From: JBFKOL01 sp041628815
GTDB taxonomy: Bacteria; Bacteroidota; Bacteroidia; Chitinophagales; Saprospiraceae
Reading direction: 5' to 3'
NCBI GenBank assembly: GCA_041628815.1
Contig: JBFKOL010000002.1
Coordinates: 1 to 46,008, forward strand
Length of the DNA: 46,008 bases
Below, one piece after another: positions 16,530 to 25,515 of this stretch; positions within the stretch are counted from its first letter, which is position 1; each line of letters opens with the position of its first letter. The notes below the pieces were generated by a model. It ran no database searches, was not told the origin of the DNA, and saw nothing but the letters and a program-made list of their open reading frames with translations. Made by a program: the position numbers and the translations under genes.

Positions 16530-18212
16530 TTATTCTGGTTTGGATTGTTTTTCCCCTTTCACCGGAAAACTTCCGAATTCGGCAACGCTGACCTCTCCTT
16601 CAAAAGTTGTTCCGTCAAACTCAATGTCGGTCATCACCCTTATGCTCATTCCGCCTCCATCGACATCGTATTCGAAACTCATGATTGCCCCGTCGATGGA
16701 AACCCCCTTGACAGAGATTACCTCTCCGGGATTCTGGTCATTTGTTAAATCAATTGCGTAGTCGTCACCATCCTTGCTGAAAGTCATCGTTCCTTTTGGC
16801 AACATGCCGGGAATGTCTATTTCATAGTCCCATACACCGACCAAATCAACAGCAACTTCTCCTCCTCCACTCTTTTTCTTCTCTTTGATATCCATTTCGT
16901 ACTGCTTGCCATCGACGAAAATGAATTTGATCTTAGCATCTTCAGAAAACAAAGGTTTTGTAGAAACCACGAGGTTGCCAATTTTTCCTTTTTCTATGGT
17001 CCCCGCAACATTATCTACACCTATGGCTTCGGCAGCAGAAGTCGTCAATGCCGCCAATGCCACATCCTCTGAAAGTCCGGATTTGATCATTCGCTTTACG
17101 TTCGTCATAATATCTTTGGGTTTCACCTCCAGGTAGGAGAACGAGAATGGAATGTTTCCTGCCGCAAAATCTCCCGCCTGTTTTTCATAGCGTTCTACAG
17201 TCTCCTTCTTTCTCTTCTTGAGGTGTTCTGCTTCTTTACTGACCTCTTTTGTTTCTTTATTGTCTTTTTCATCTTTTGTCTTATCCTCTTCTTCTTTGAT
17301 TGCTTCTGGCAGCTCCAGACTGATGAGACTCATCTTGGCATGAGAGCCGATGGCATCCAGTGCCATATACCCCTGTTCGATCTCGCCGAGAACAAGATCA
17401 AAGCCGAGATCTTTTTGAAGCTGTATTACACGGTGTATGTCAACATGTGTATTGGCAAGAAAAAACACCGGCATATCTCCCTCTATCACCGGAAACAATG
17501 CTGACACTGCAGCATCATGCGATGGCCTTTTCTTATTGCGCGGGTTTGCTTGATAAGCCTTCATATGTGCCATTGCGAGTCGTGCGTTTTCAAACATTTC
17601 CCTCCATTTTGACATAACACCTATTGTCGTTGCAGGAAACACGCCTCTCGTTCCTGTCAACGAACCCATCAGGGAAGCTTCCTTCCGCAATACTGATTCA
17701 TTGAAAGATTTACCGTTTAGGCTAATCACTGCTCCCTTTCCAGGCATCATCCTGCCGTAGGGTACACTGTGTGCAATTCCAAAGCCTTCTTTCCTCATAG
17801 CATCAATGTTGCCTTCAGAGGCACTGTATACAGCTTCAGTATTTCGTTCGGGTGTAATCCCAGCTACATCATTGGGAGGATAACCCGGTCTCTTTACCCT
17901 GGGACGCTCATTGTTCTCCTTGGGCCTGGGAATTCCCACATGAGACAAAGGAGCAATGAACCCGGCGTAAACGAACAACGAATCACCATCAACGACCTTG
18001 GCATCTGCAGGTATGGCCACCGCAGAACCCACTTCCTTTATAAGGCCGTCCTCAATGAATATAGAGCCCTTGTCGATGGTGGTGCCCGGTCTGACAGTTA
18101 TGTGTGCATTCCGTACAACGATTTTATTGGTCACTTCAGGAATTTCATCCTGCGACGAAAGTGGCAGAATGCCAACCAGGGCAACTAATAAAAAGATAAA
18201 CAGGTTTTTCAT
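16530..18212 (-). CDS. exported amidohydrolase-fold protein with altered HxH motif and C-terminal beta domain (predicted pseudoenzyme)
   Basis: First gene of the amidohydrolase trio, 560 residues, with signal peptide MKNLFIFLLVALVGILPLSSQ. The barrel-entry motif reads YAGFIAPLSHVG (82-93): the first metal His is Leu89 while the second, His91, is kept, so normal two-metal chemistry is unlikely. A charged Lys/Glu-rich insert (about residues 304-345) interrupts the domain. GTIEKGKIGNLVVSTKPLF matches the family C-terminal strand. After it, an extra domain of about 95 residues (VGVWDYEIDIPGMLPKGTMTF to the end) looks like a small beta-sandwich or barrel. Expression probably drives all three genes. 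Confidence 0.83.
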   Translation of the reverse strand: MKNLFIFLLVALVGILPLSSQDEIPEVTNKIVVRNAHITVRPGTTIDKGSIFIEDGLIKEVGSAVAIPADAKVVDGDSLFVYAGFIAPLSHVGIPRPKENNERPRVKRPGYPPNDVAGITPERNTEAVYSASEGNIDAMRKEGFGIAHSVPYGRMMPGKGAVISLNGKSFNESVLRKEASLMGSLTGTRGVFPATTIGVMSKWREMFENARLAMAHMKAYQANPRNKKRPSHDAAVSALFPVIEGDMPVFFLANTHVDIHRVIQLQKDLGFDLVLGEIEQGYMALDAIGSHAKMSLISLELPEAIKEEEDKTKDEKDNKETKEVSKEAEHLKKRKKETVERYEKQAGDFAAGNIPFSFSYLEVKPKDIMTNVKRMIKSGLSEDVALAALTTSAAEAIGVDNVAGTIEKGKIGNLVVSTKPLFSEDAKIKFIFVDGKQYEMDIKEKKKSGGGEVAVDLVGVWDYEIDIPGMLPKGTMTFSKDGDDYAIDLTNDQNPGEVISVKGVSIDGAIMSFEYDVDGGGMSIRVMTDIEFDGTTFEGEVSVAEFGSFPVKGEKQSKPE

Positions 18213-18288
18213 AAATGGTCAGTTTTCATAGTGCAGCAAGGCGCTGCGGTTTGTAAAGATAATACTAAAATTTATCCGATAAACACGC

Positions 18289-18304
18289 TTTAATCAGGAT
18301 TAAA
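18289..18304. promoter_or_regulatory. inverted repeat in the divergent region (operator candidate)
   Basis: TTTAATC (18289..18295) and GATTAAA (18298..18304) form a perfect 7-bp inverted repeat with a 2-nt spacer, at the middle of the 159-bp region between the divergent amidohydrolase operon and TMTC-like gene. The spacing suits a dimeric repressor. No regulator gene is adjacent. Confidence 0.35.
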
Positions 18305-18328
18305 CATATTATAAATATTTTTAATTTG

Positions 18329-18336
18329 TAGATTTG
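18329..18336 (+). promoter_or_regulatory. candidate -7 element (TAGATTTG) for the TMTC-like gene
   Basis: TAGATTTG matches the Bacteroidota -7 consensus TAnnTTTG and lies 35 nt before the start codon at 18372, a suitable distance for a short leader. The -33 position has no TTTG, so the match is half of a promoter. Confidence 0.4.
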
Positions 18337-18371
18337 TGCAAAAACCCCCTGTTTCGAAAGCGTACTTCTAA

Positions 18372-20279
18372 ATGTCAACCCGTCCAGGCAATACAAACGT
18401 CAACAGATTCCTACCCCTTCTATCAGTCTGTGGTATTGTTATAGCCGTGTACGTCAATACGCTGGGCCACGATTTTACCCAAGACGATGCTATCGTTATT
18501 TATCAGAATGAATTGGTCAAAAAAGGAACCTCAGGCATCGCGGAAATATTCCGCCACGACAGTTTCTTTGGATTCTTCAAAGAAGAAGGCAAATCCTCCC
18601 TCGTATCCGGTGGAAGGTATAGACCACTTTCTTTGGCTTATTTCGCCTGCCTATACCAGTGGTTTAGTGATGATCCGTTCTGGTTTCACCTGTCATCTCT
18701 GTTTTGGTATGGCTTTCTCGTCTCACTGGTATACCTATTTTCATTACAGATAAGGCCCCTTTCTATTGATAAATACAAACTACACTTTGCCATAATCGTC
18801 GCCATTCTTTTTACTACTCACCCGGTACATACTGAAGTGGTGGCAAATGTGAAAGGACATGATGAAATCTTCAGTCTTTTATTTGGAATAACGGCTCTTT
18901 TGCTGACACTTAATTGGCATAGGAGCCCTGGACTTTGGAAACTCATCCTGGCCTGTCTGGCTTTCCTGGCAGCACTTATGGCCAAGGAAAATGCTGTAGC
19001 TTTCCTCTTTCTTATTCCTTTTACGGCTTGGTACCTTGGGAAAATACCCAACTGGCGCTCCCTCGTCTCGCCTGCTTCTGCCCTTACATTCACCTTGATA
19101 TTGTATTTAATCGTGCGCTTTTCGATCATCGGTTTTCCTTCTTCCGAAGCTCCGGAAGAACTCATGAACAATCCTTTTATTAAATATTCAGAAGGCCGAT
19201 ATCTTCCTTACAATACCAATGAGAAATTTTCTTCCATTGTCGTAGGCATGGCCAAGTACCTGCAATTATTGATTTTTCCCCATCCGCTGACCAATGATTA
19301 TTATCCTCGATTCTTTGAAGTTTATACGATTTCCAATCCTGCGGTGATGGCTGCGGGCATATCACTGCTTTCTTTGATTTTATTGGCTCTTGTAGGGTTG
19401 AAAAAAAGATCTTTTTCTTCCTATGCAATCGTATTTTTTTTCTGTTCCATTTTCCTGGTAACAAATGTTTTATTCCCGGTGGGAACGCATCTTTCTGAAC
19501 GATTTCTCTTTACGCCTTCGCTCGGATTTTGCCTGTTGGTAGGTTATGCCCTGGTGAGATTATACAAGAATTATCCCACAGGAGCTATATCGCTTTTGGT
19601 CCTTGTTATTTCATTGTACTCGGTTAAGACCATTACAAGGAACCGGATTTGGAAAGACGACTTTACGCTGTTCACGACAGATGTCAAGGTTTCTAAAAAC
19701 AGTGCTAAAGCCCAAAATGCCGCCGGAGGTGCCCTACTGACGAGATCTGTGCAAATTGAAGATCAAAAAACAAAAGATGAAATGTACCAACAGGCCATTG
19801 CACATTTGACCCAAGCCATTGCAATACATCCGGCTTACAAAAATGCTCATTTACTGCTGGGCAATGCGCACAACTACCTCCGCAATTACGACCAGTCCAT
19901 TGCCTCATACAGGCAGGCGCTACGCCTGGATCCCTATTACACAGAAGCAGAAAACAATTTACATCTGACCTATCGTGAAGCAGGGCGGTATGCGGGACAA
20001 TCTTTGAATGACATATCGCGTGCAAAAGATTATCTGCATGAGGCCTTGGAGCTCAGGCCCAATGATTACGACACCAACAGCCTTTTAGGTGTTGCTTATG
20101 GGAATGACGGAGATCACCGGTCGGCCGTTGCATATTTTGAGAAGGCAGTAGAACTTCGTCCCGATCTCCCACGGGCTTATGTCAATCTGGGATATGCTCT
20201 TCTGAATCTCGGAGAAGAGGAAGAAGCACAGATCAACTTTCAAAAAGCGGTAAGATTAGACCCGGAAGCATTAAATTGA
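18372..20279 (+). CDS. TMTC-like multi-spanning membrane protein with C-terminal TPR repeats
   Basis: A 635-residue protein. The first 430 or so residues are a polytopic membrane domain of the GT-C glycosyltransferase type; the remainder holds TPR repeats (AHLTQAIAIHPAYKNAHLLLG, YDQSIASYRQALRLDP, HRSAVAYFEKAVELRPDLP). Family landmarks shared with TMTC-type O-mannosyltransferases are an early acidic pair in GHDFTQDDAIV (Asp38/Asp39), RYRPLSLAYF at 82-91, HPVHTEVVANVKGHDE at 150-165 and AKENAVAFLF. Such enzymes use a polyprenyl-phosphate sugar and modify extracytoplasmic proteins. Bacterial homologues are common in this phylum but their substrates are not known to me. The GH3 fusion gene follows after 6 nt. 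Confidence 0.78.
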   Translation: MSTRPGNTNVNRFLPLLSVCGIVIAVYVNTLGHDFTQDDAIVIYQNELVKKGTSGIAEIFRHDSFFGFFKEEGKSSLVSGGRYRPLSLAYFACLYQWFSDDPFWFHLSSLFWYGFLVSLVYLFSLQIRPLSIDKYKLHFAIIVAILFTTHPVHTEVVANVKGHDEIFSLLFGITALLLTLNWHRSPGLWKLILACLAFLAALMAKENAVAFLFLIPFTAWYLGKIPNWRSLVSPASALTFTLILYLIVRFSIIGFPSSEAPEELMNNPFIKYSEGRYLPYNTNEKFSSIVVGMAKYLQLLIFPHPLTNDYYPRFFEVYTISNPAVMAAGISLLSLILLALVGLKKRSFSSYAIVFFFCSIFLVTNVLFPVGTHLSERFLFTPSLGFCLLVGYALVRLYKNYPTGAISLLVLVISLYSVKTITRNRIWKDDFTLFTTDVKVSKNSAKAQNAAGGALLTRSVQIEDQKTKDEMYQQAIAHLTQAIAIHPAYKNAHLLLGNAHNYLRNYDQSIASYRQALRLDPYYTEAENNLHLTYREAGRYAGQSLNDISRAKDYLHEALELRPNDYDTNSLLGVAYGNDGDHRSAVAYFEKAVELRPDLPRAYVNLGYALLNLGEEEEAQINFQKAVRLDPEALN

Positions 20280-20285
20280 CAATCC

Positions 20286-23207
20286 ATGAAACATGCTTTC
20301 ATATACTTCATTTTTATTTTTTGTTGGGCACCAACGAGTATGAGGTCCCAGCTTTCGGAGGATTCTTTATCGGACCAGGTAGACTCTATCATCAATCAAC
20401 TGACCGTAGAACAAAAGGTCGGTCAATTATTCATGATTCGCGCATTTTCAAGAGAAGATGAAAGTCACATTCAATTTGTTAAAGATCAGATCGACAAGTA
20501 TCACGTAGGTGGCATATGCTTTTTCCAGGGCTCTCCCATCAAACAAGCCGAATTGGTTATGTCCTTCCAACGCCGGTCAGAACTCCCGCTGTTCATAGCT
20601 ATGGATGCTGAATGGGGCCTGGGAATGAGGTTCATGGACGATGCCATCAGCTTTCCAAAAAATATGACATTGGGGGCCGTAGACGATCATCAACTGATAT
20701 ATAGGATGGGTAAAGAAATAGGTAGGCAACTGAAGCTGGTCGGTGCCAATATTAACTTTGCTCCCGTACTGGATGTGAACAACAATCCAGAAAATCCCGT
20801 CATCAATTTCAGATCTTTCGGCGAGGACAAGATCAATGTGGCTTCAAAATCCTATGCCCTTATGAAGGGAATGGAAGCTTCAGGGGTCATGGCCTGTGCA
20901 AAACACTTTCCAGGCCACGGAGATACAGCCACTGATTCTCACCACGACCTGCCCGTTATCCCTTTCAACAAAAGACGTCTTGACAGTCTTGAACTGTTTC
21001 CGTTCAAAATGCTGATTGATCAAGGCATTCCTTCAGTAATGGTAGCGCATCTTCAAATACCTTCTTTAGAGTCACGACCCAATCGACCAAGTACGGTGTC
21101 TGGGAAAATTGTGAACGACCTATTGCGTAGGGAATTGGGCTTCGAAGGATTGATTTTTACTGACGCGATGGAAATGAAAGCTGTCACGAAACACTTTTCC
21201 AACGGCGAAGCTGATTTGGAAGCCTTCTTAGCTGGCAACGATATTATACTTCTCCCTGAGAATATTGAACATGCCTACCAACGAATCTTGCAAGCCGTTG
21301 AAGACGGTACTGTTACAAGAGAACGCCTGGATAAAAGTGTTCGCCGAATCCTGATCCAAAAATTGAAGCTTAATTTATTTGATGAAGATTCATACGCCGA
21401 TATCAACAATTTGACGAAAGAGATCAATCATGTCGACGCCCAGATCATTAAGTCCCAACTTTACCAAAAGGCAATAACCCTTGTGCGCAATGAAAGCAAT
21501 TTGATTCCGGTTAAGGATCTCAAATCAAAGAATTATGGCAGCATAGCTCTTGGTGCAGATGCTGCGACCCCTTTTCAGCAAAGAGTCCTGTCATATGTCG
21601 ATTCCGACAACTACTGGTTATCCAAATCGTCAACGCGTAAAGACTACGCCATCAAAAAAAGACAACTGTCTAAAAAAGATGTTGTATTCGTCAGTTTTCA
21701 CAACATGTCCCGATATGCTACGCGGGAATTCGGGATTGACAGTATGCAGCGTGCCTTTGTGAAAGAGTTATCGCAGGAAACAAATGTAGTATTGGTTCTT
21801 TTTGGGAGTCCATATGCGCTGTCGTTTTTCGAAGAAGATAAACATATCCTCGTCGCCTATGAGGAAGATGAACTGGCTCAGGATATGGCCGCTCAATCGT
21901 TATTTGGTGCCAACGACATCATCGGAAAACTTCCAGTTTCTGCCGGGGTTTCGTTTCCTGCGGGTACAGGCATGGTCATACCGGGTATTAAGCGACTTGG
22001 TTTTGCAATTCCTGAGTCTGTCGGACTCAATTCAGATACACTGAGAAGAATTCACGAGATCGTTGAAGAGATGATCGAACAGAAAGCCTCCCCTGGCTGT
22101 CAAATCCTTATCGCCAAAGATGGCAAGGTGGTTTTTTGGAAGGCTTTCGGTCACCATACTTATAAAAAAGAAAAGCCTGTTAGTCCTGAGGACTTATACG
22201 ATCTCGCTTCTGTCACCAAAATCATGGCTGCAACACTTTCTGCCATGCATCTGGAAGACATAGGTAAGTTTGACCTCAAAGAATCGATAGGGACTTATAT
22301 TCAGGAAGAAGACACCACCAATAAAAGCAACATCATTTACGAAGACATTCTCGCACATGTCGGACGTCTTAAGCCATGGATTCCCTTTTACACGCCTACA
22401 TTGGCCAAAAGACCCGCTAGTGGACCGGATCTAACTTATTACAGGAGTGAGCCATGTGATTCATTCTCCCTTTGTGTAACCCCCAATCTATACCTCAGGA
22501 CCGATTACCAGGACTCCATCTGGCGCAGGATTTTTTCTTCTCCTTTAAGAGATAAAGATAGCTACAGATATAGCGACCTCGCATTCTACATTATGGATAG
22601 AACCATTCAGAAAATATCGGGTGCGAGGGTCGATAGGTATGCGGCCGATCACTTTTACAAACCACTAGGTTTAAGAAAAACCACCTTCAACCCCTTGAGC
22701 GTTTTTGATAGATCTATGATCGCACCTACCGAAGAAGATGACTATTACAGGATGTCAACGGTCCACGGAACCGTTCACGATATGGGTGCTGCCATGCTCA
22801 GTGGCATAAGTGGTCATGCTGGCCTGTTTTCCAATGCGCTGGACCTTGGTGTCCTCATGCAAATGCTCCTAAATGAGGGTCATTATGGGGGTGTTCAGTA
22901 CTTGAAGCCTGAGACCATTGATAAATATACGCGTAGACATTGGAGGTCTTCACGAAGAGGACTGGGTTTCGATATGAAGGAACTCAACCCCGACAGGAGT
23001 CTCAACATGTCTTACAAGGCAAGCCGGCATACATATGGACATCTGGGATTTACAGGGACTGCGGTCTTTGGGGATCCCGAGTACAACATAATTTATGTGT
23101 TTCTCTCCAACCGGACCTATCCTACCATGGAAAACAACAAGCTGGGAAAAAACAACTATCGCCCAAGGCTGCAAACGGTCGTGTACAATGCTTTGATGTC
23201 AGATTAA
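20286..23207 (+). CDS. GH3 beta-N-acetylhexosaminidase-like / serine beta-lactamase-like fusion protein
   Basis: A 973-residue exported protein with two enzymes. Residues about 30-370 are a GH3 domain of the NagZ type: KHFPGHGDTATDSH (206-219) carries the Asp-His loop dyad and FTDAMEM supplies the nucleophile Asp293. Residues about 390-560 are a second GH3-associated domain. Residues about 580-970 are a class C beta-lactamase/serine hydrolase domain with SVTK (Ser642, Lys645), YSD (762-764) and a late GHLGFTG motif. The signal peptide spans roughly the first 22 residues. The likely substrate is peptidoglycan or muropeptides in the periplasm. This fused layout is, as I recall, recurrent in Bacteroidota. 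Confidence 0.87.
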   Translation: MKHAFIYFIFIFCWAPTSMRSQLSEDSLSDQVDSIINQLTVEQKVGQLFMIRAFSREDESHIQFVKDQIDKYHVGGICFFQGSPIKQAELVMSFQRRSELPLFIAMDAEWGLGMRFMDDAISFPKNMTLGAVDDHQLIYRMGKEIGRQLKLVGANINFAPVLDVNNNPENPVINFRSFGEDKINVASKSYALMKGMEASGVMACAKHFPGHGDTATDSHHDLPVIPFNKRRLDSLELFPFKMLIDQGIPSVMVAHLQIPSLESRPNRPSTVSGKIVNDLLRRELGFEGLIFTDAMEMKAVTKHFSNGEADLEAFLAGNDIILLPENIEHAYQRILQAVEDGTVTRERLDKSVRRILIQKLKLNLFDEDSYADINNLTKEINHVDAQIIKSQLYQKAITLVRNESNLIPVKDLKSKNYGSIALGADAATPFQQRVLSYVDSDNYWLSKSSTRKDYAIKKRQLSKKDVVFVSFHNMSRYATREFGIDSMQRAFVKELSQETNVVLVLFGSPYALSFFEEDKHILVAYEEDELAQDMAAQSLFGANDIIGKLPVSAGVSFPAGTGMVIPGIKRLGFAIPESVGLNSDTLRRIHEIVEEMIEQKASPGCQILIAKDGKVVFWKAFGHHTYKKEKPVSPEDLYDLASVTKIMAATLSAMHLEDIGKFDLKESIGTYIQEEDTTNKSNIIYEDILAHVGRLKPWIPFYTPTLAKRPASGPDLTYYRSEPCDSFSLCVTPNLYLRTDYQDSIWRRIFSSPLRDKDSYRYSDLAFYIMDRTIQKISGARVDRYAADHFYKPLGLRKTTFNPLSVFDRSMIAPTEEDDYYRMSTVHGTVHDMGAAMLSGISGHAGLFSNALDLGVLMQMLLNEGHYGGVQYLKPETIDKYTRRHWRSSRRGLGFDMKELNPDRSLNMSYKASRHTYGHLGFTGTAVFGDPEYNIIYVFLSNRTYPTMENNKLGKNNYRPRLQTVVYNALMSD

Positions 23208-23257
23208 ACACAGTTTGACAATTATGATAGCTTTGTGGATCGGAAGCTGATGTTACC

Positions 23258-24475
23258 ATGAGATTTGTTTTACTCCTGTCTTTCAGGTATTTGTTTGGCA
23301 AAAAGTCAACCAATGCCATTAACCTCATCACTTCGATTTCTATCATTGGTATTGCCATAGGCACTGCGGCACTCGTGCTGATTCTTTCGGTTTTTAATGG
23401 CTTCGAGTCATTGATGAAAGAATACCTTGACGACTTCAATCCGGATATCAAAATAGAGGCGGTATCAGGTAAATTTTTTGCAATGAACAGCCTTCCGGTT
23501 GAAACCATCAGCGTTTTGCCAGGTGTGGAGGGGGTATCATATTCCATTGAAGAGGTGGCTTTATTGGAATACAATCAAAAACAACAAGTGGGAATTGTCA
23601 AAGGGGTGGACACAAGATTCCTGCAGGTGAATTCACTTTCTAATGCCATAAAGGAAGGTGAAGCAAGGCTGACAGATGACGGCACCTTCTTTGCGATCCT
23701 GGGTCGTGGTGTGGCCCGAAACCTTAATGTTTCCATCGAAAACAGATTTACGCCATTGCATATCTATGTTCCAAACAGGCGTAAAAGAGGGGTCCTGGAT
23801 AAAGATTTCACTTCGCGGTCGTTGTCAGTTTCAGGCGTGTTTTCTATACAGAATGAAAGGGATAATCAATATGTCATCTGTCCCTATGAATTCATTGCAC
23901 CCATTCTCGATCTTGAAGGAGAAGCTTCATCACTTGAAATCAGCGTGGATCCTTCGGTCTCTGTTGCTCAAGTGGTAGCAGGACTGGAGCCAATCATTGG
24001 TTCTGACTTTAAAGCACTTGACAGATTCAAGCAGGACGAATCATTTCTTCGCATTATGAACATTGAGAAATGGTCATCCTACCTGATTTTTGCATTCACT
24101 TTGGTGCTTATCATCTTCAATGTTATAGGCTGTTTATGGATGATCGTTTTGGATAAAAAAAAGGATATTTCTATACTTCAAGCGATGGGTACCACAAAAA
24201 AGCGCATCCGGCAAATATTTGTTTGCGAAGGAATTCTGATCAGTTTGTGTGGATTTCTCGCCGGCTTCATTGCGGCCGTAGTGTTTTATATTCTTCAAAA
24301 AACCATAGGGATCATCACCGTCCCTGCCGGCTTTTCCATCACGAGCTATCCCATTGAAATGGAAAGCATGGATGTACTTGTGGTCTTTATTACGGTCTTG
24401 GTCCTGGGTGTTCTGGCATCTTTGCCCGCTGCACGAAGGGCGTCGAGGATAAGTGCATTCGTCCATGTTGAGTAA
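23258..24475 (+). CDS. ABC transporter permease of the LolC/LolE (FtsX-like) type
   Basis: A 405-residue inner-membrane permease. One membrane segment follows the N-terminal motif FRYLFGKKSTNAINLITSISIIGIAIGTAAL. A large periplasmic domain covers about 50-260, and three further segments lie in the C-terminal FtsX domain (about 275-405), with the short coupling region KKDISILQAMGTTKKRIRQIF. The layout is that of lipoprotein-releasing LolC/LolE permeases, which move outer-membrane lipoproteins from the inner membrane to LolA. No ATPase gene is adjacent, so a LolD-like partner must be elsewhere. A 50-bp gap separates it from the GH3 fusion. Confidence 0.87.
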   Translation: MRFVLLLSFRYLFGKKSTNAINLITSISIIGIAIGTAALVLILSVFNGFESLMKEYLDDFNPDIKIEAVSGKFFAMNSLPVETISVLPGVEGVSYSIEEVALLEYNQKQQVGIVKGVDTRFLQVNSLSNAIKEGEARLTDDGTFFAILGRGVARNLNVSIENRFTPLHIYVPNRRKRGVLDKDFTSRSLSVSGVFSIQNERDNQYVICPYEFIAPILDLEGEASSLEISVDPSVSVAQVVAGLEPIIGSDFKALDRFKQDESFLRIMNIEKWSSYLIFAFTLVLIIFNVIGCLWMIVLDKKKDISILQAMGTTKKRIRQIFVCEGILISLCGFLAGFIAAVVFYILQKTIGIITVPAGFSITSYPIEMESMDVLVVFITVLVLGVLASLPAARRASRISAFVHVE

Positions 24476-24509
24476 TGATTTCCATTATATTTGCAATTCT
24501 TTTCTCAAC

Positions 24510-24878
24510 ATGGAAAACTGGGAAATTGATTTTCGATGGCTTCGTTTGCGACATTTTATCAAGAACACATTTGGACGTGATGAACTCCCCGACTTACAGG
24601 TGGTTTTGTTTCTCATCGGCATCCAGGAAGCCAATGTTTCAAAAGAAAGGTTTTCTAAAGAGGAGAAACAGGATTTAATCCACATAGCCACATGTCACCT
24701 CCTAAGCCAGTATGGGTATTATGAATTTGTCGGCAAGGACGAGGACGGATGGCCACATTACGATTTGAGAAAAGCAATCCCTTTCGAGGGATTCAAGGCA
24801 CAGGAAAAGCTTTTAAAGGAGTGTATTATCAAATATTTTAACCATTACGACGACCTAATAGAGGAATATGAGAAATAA
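24510..24878 (+). CDS. conserved hypothetical protein
   Basis: A 122-residue soluble protein; the ATG at 24510 (MENWEIDFRWLRLRHFI) is chosen because the open frame from 24453 otherwise runs into the permease gene. It is mostly helical and has an aromatic-rich centre (LLSQYGYYEFVGKDEDGWPHYD) and an acidic C-terminus. I recall similar proteins in many Bacteroidota genomes but know no function. It overlaps the following cyclophilin gene by 11 bp, so the two are probably co-expressed, and it may serve envelope protein handling by association only. Confidence 0.75.
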   Translation: MENWEIDFRWLRLRHFIKNTFGRDELPDLQVVLFLIGIQEANVSKERFSKEEKQDLIHIATCHLLSQYGYYEFVGKDEDGWPHYDLRKAIPFEGFKAQEKLLKECIIKYFNHYDDLIEEYEK

Positions 24879-25515
24879 AACATTCATTGTGTTGCTATCC
24901 TTGTGGATAATGGCTGGTTGTGGGGGTGAAAGAGTTTACTATGCCCTGATAGAAACAGAATATGGCGAGATGAAGGTGGAGCTCTATAATTCAACCCCCG
25001 TGCACAGGGACAACTTCATTAAGCTGGTGAATGAGGGCTTTTATGACGACTTGCTTTTTCATAGGGTAATCAATGGTTTTATGATCCAGGGTGGAGATCC
25101 GGATTCAAAAAACGCCCCATCAGGTCAACCGCTGGGAATGGGAGGGCCTGGCTATACCTTGCCCAATGAAATTGGTGCACCGCATTTCAAAGGTACTTTA
25201 GCTGCTGCCAGAACCGGTGGACCCTCCAATCCTGCCAAGCGATCCAGCGGTTCACAGTTTTACATAGTCCAGGGTACAAGACAAAATCGTCAAACTCTTG
25301 AAGCTATGGCGAAATCCAAGGGATTTACATACAACGAGGCTCAAATAGAAAAATATACTTCTCTTGGCGGCACCCCAGGGCTTGATGGAGACTACACAGT
25401 ATATGGTGAAGTCGTAGAAGGGTTAGATGTGATAGACAAAATTGCAACGGTACAGACAGACAACGCGGACCGGCCGTTGAATGATGTAAAGATGAAAATT
25501 AGAATGGTGCGATGA
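24868..25515 (+). CDS. peptidyl-prolyl cis-trans isomerase (cyclophilin), lipoprotein
   Basis: Cyclophilin-type PPIase of 215 residues that catalyses proline isomerisation during folding of exported proteins. The signal peptide ends in a lipobox (IMAGC, Cys18), so it is anchored to a membrane facing the periplasm or surface. The core shows FHRVINGFMIQGGDPD with the catalytic Arg, GTLAAARTG, RSSGSQFYIVQG and the closing YTVYGEVVEGLDVIDKIA. An insert of about 25 residues follows QFYIVQG, as in other members from this phylum. It overlaps the previous gene by 11 bp and the next PPIase by 4 bp. Confidence 0.92.
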   Translation: MRNKTFIVLLSLWIMAGCGGERVYYALIETEYGEMKVELYNSTPVHRDNFIKLVNEGFYDDLLFHRVINGFMIQGGDPDSKNAPSGQPLGMGGPGYTLPNEIGAPHFKGTLAAARTGGPSNPAKRSSGSQFYIVQGTRQNRQTLEAMAKSKGFTYNEAQIEKYTSLGGTPGLDGDYTVYGEVVEGLDVIDKIATVQTDNADRPLNDVKMKIRMVR

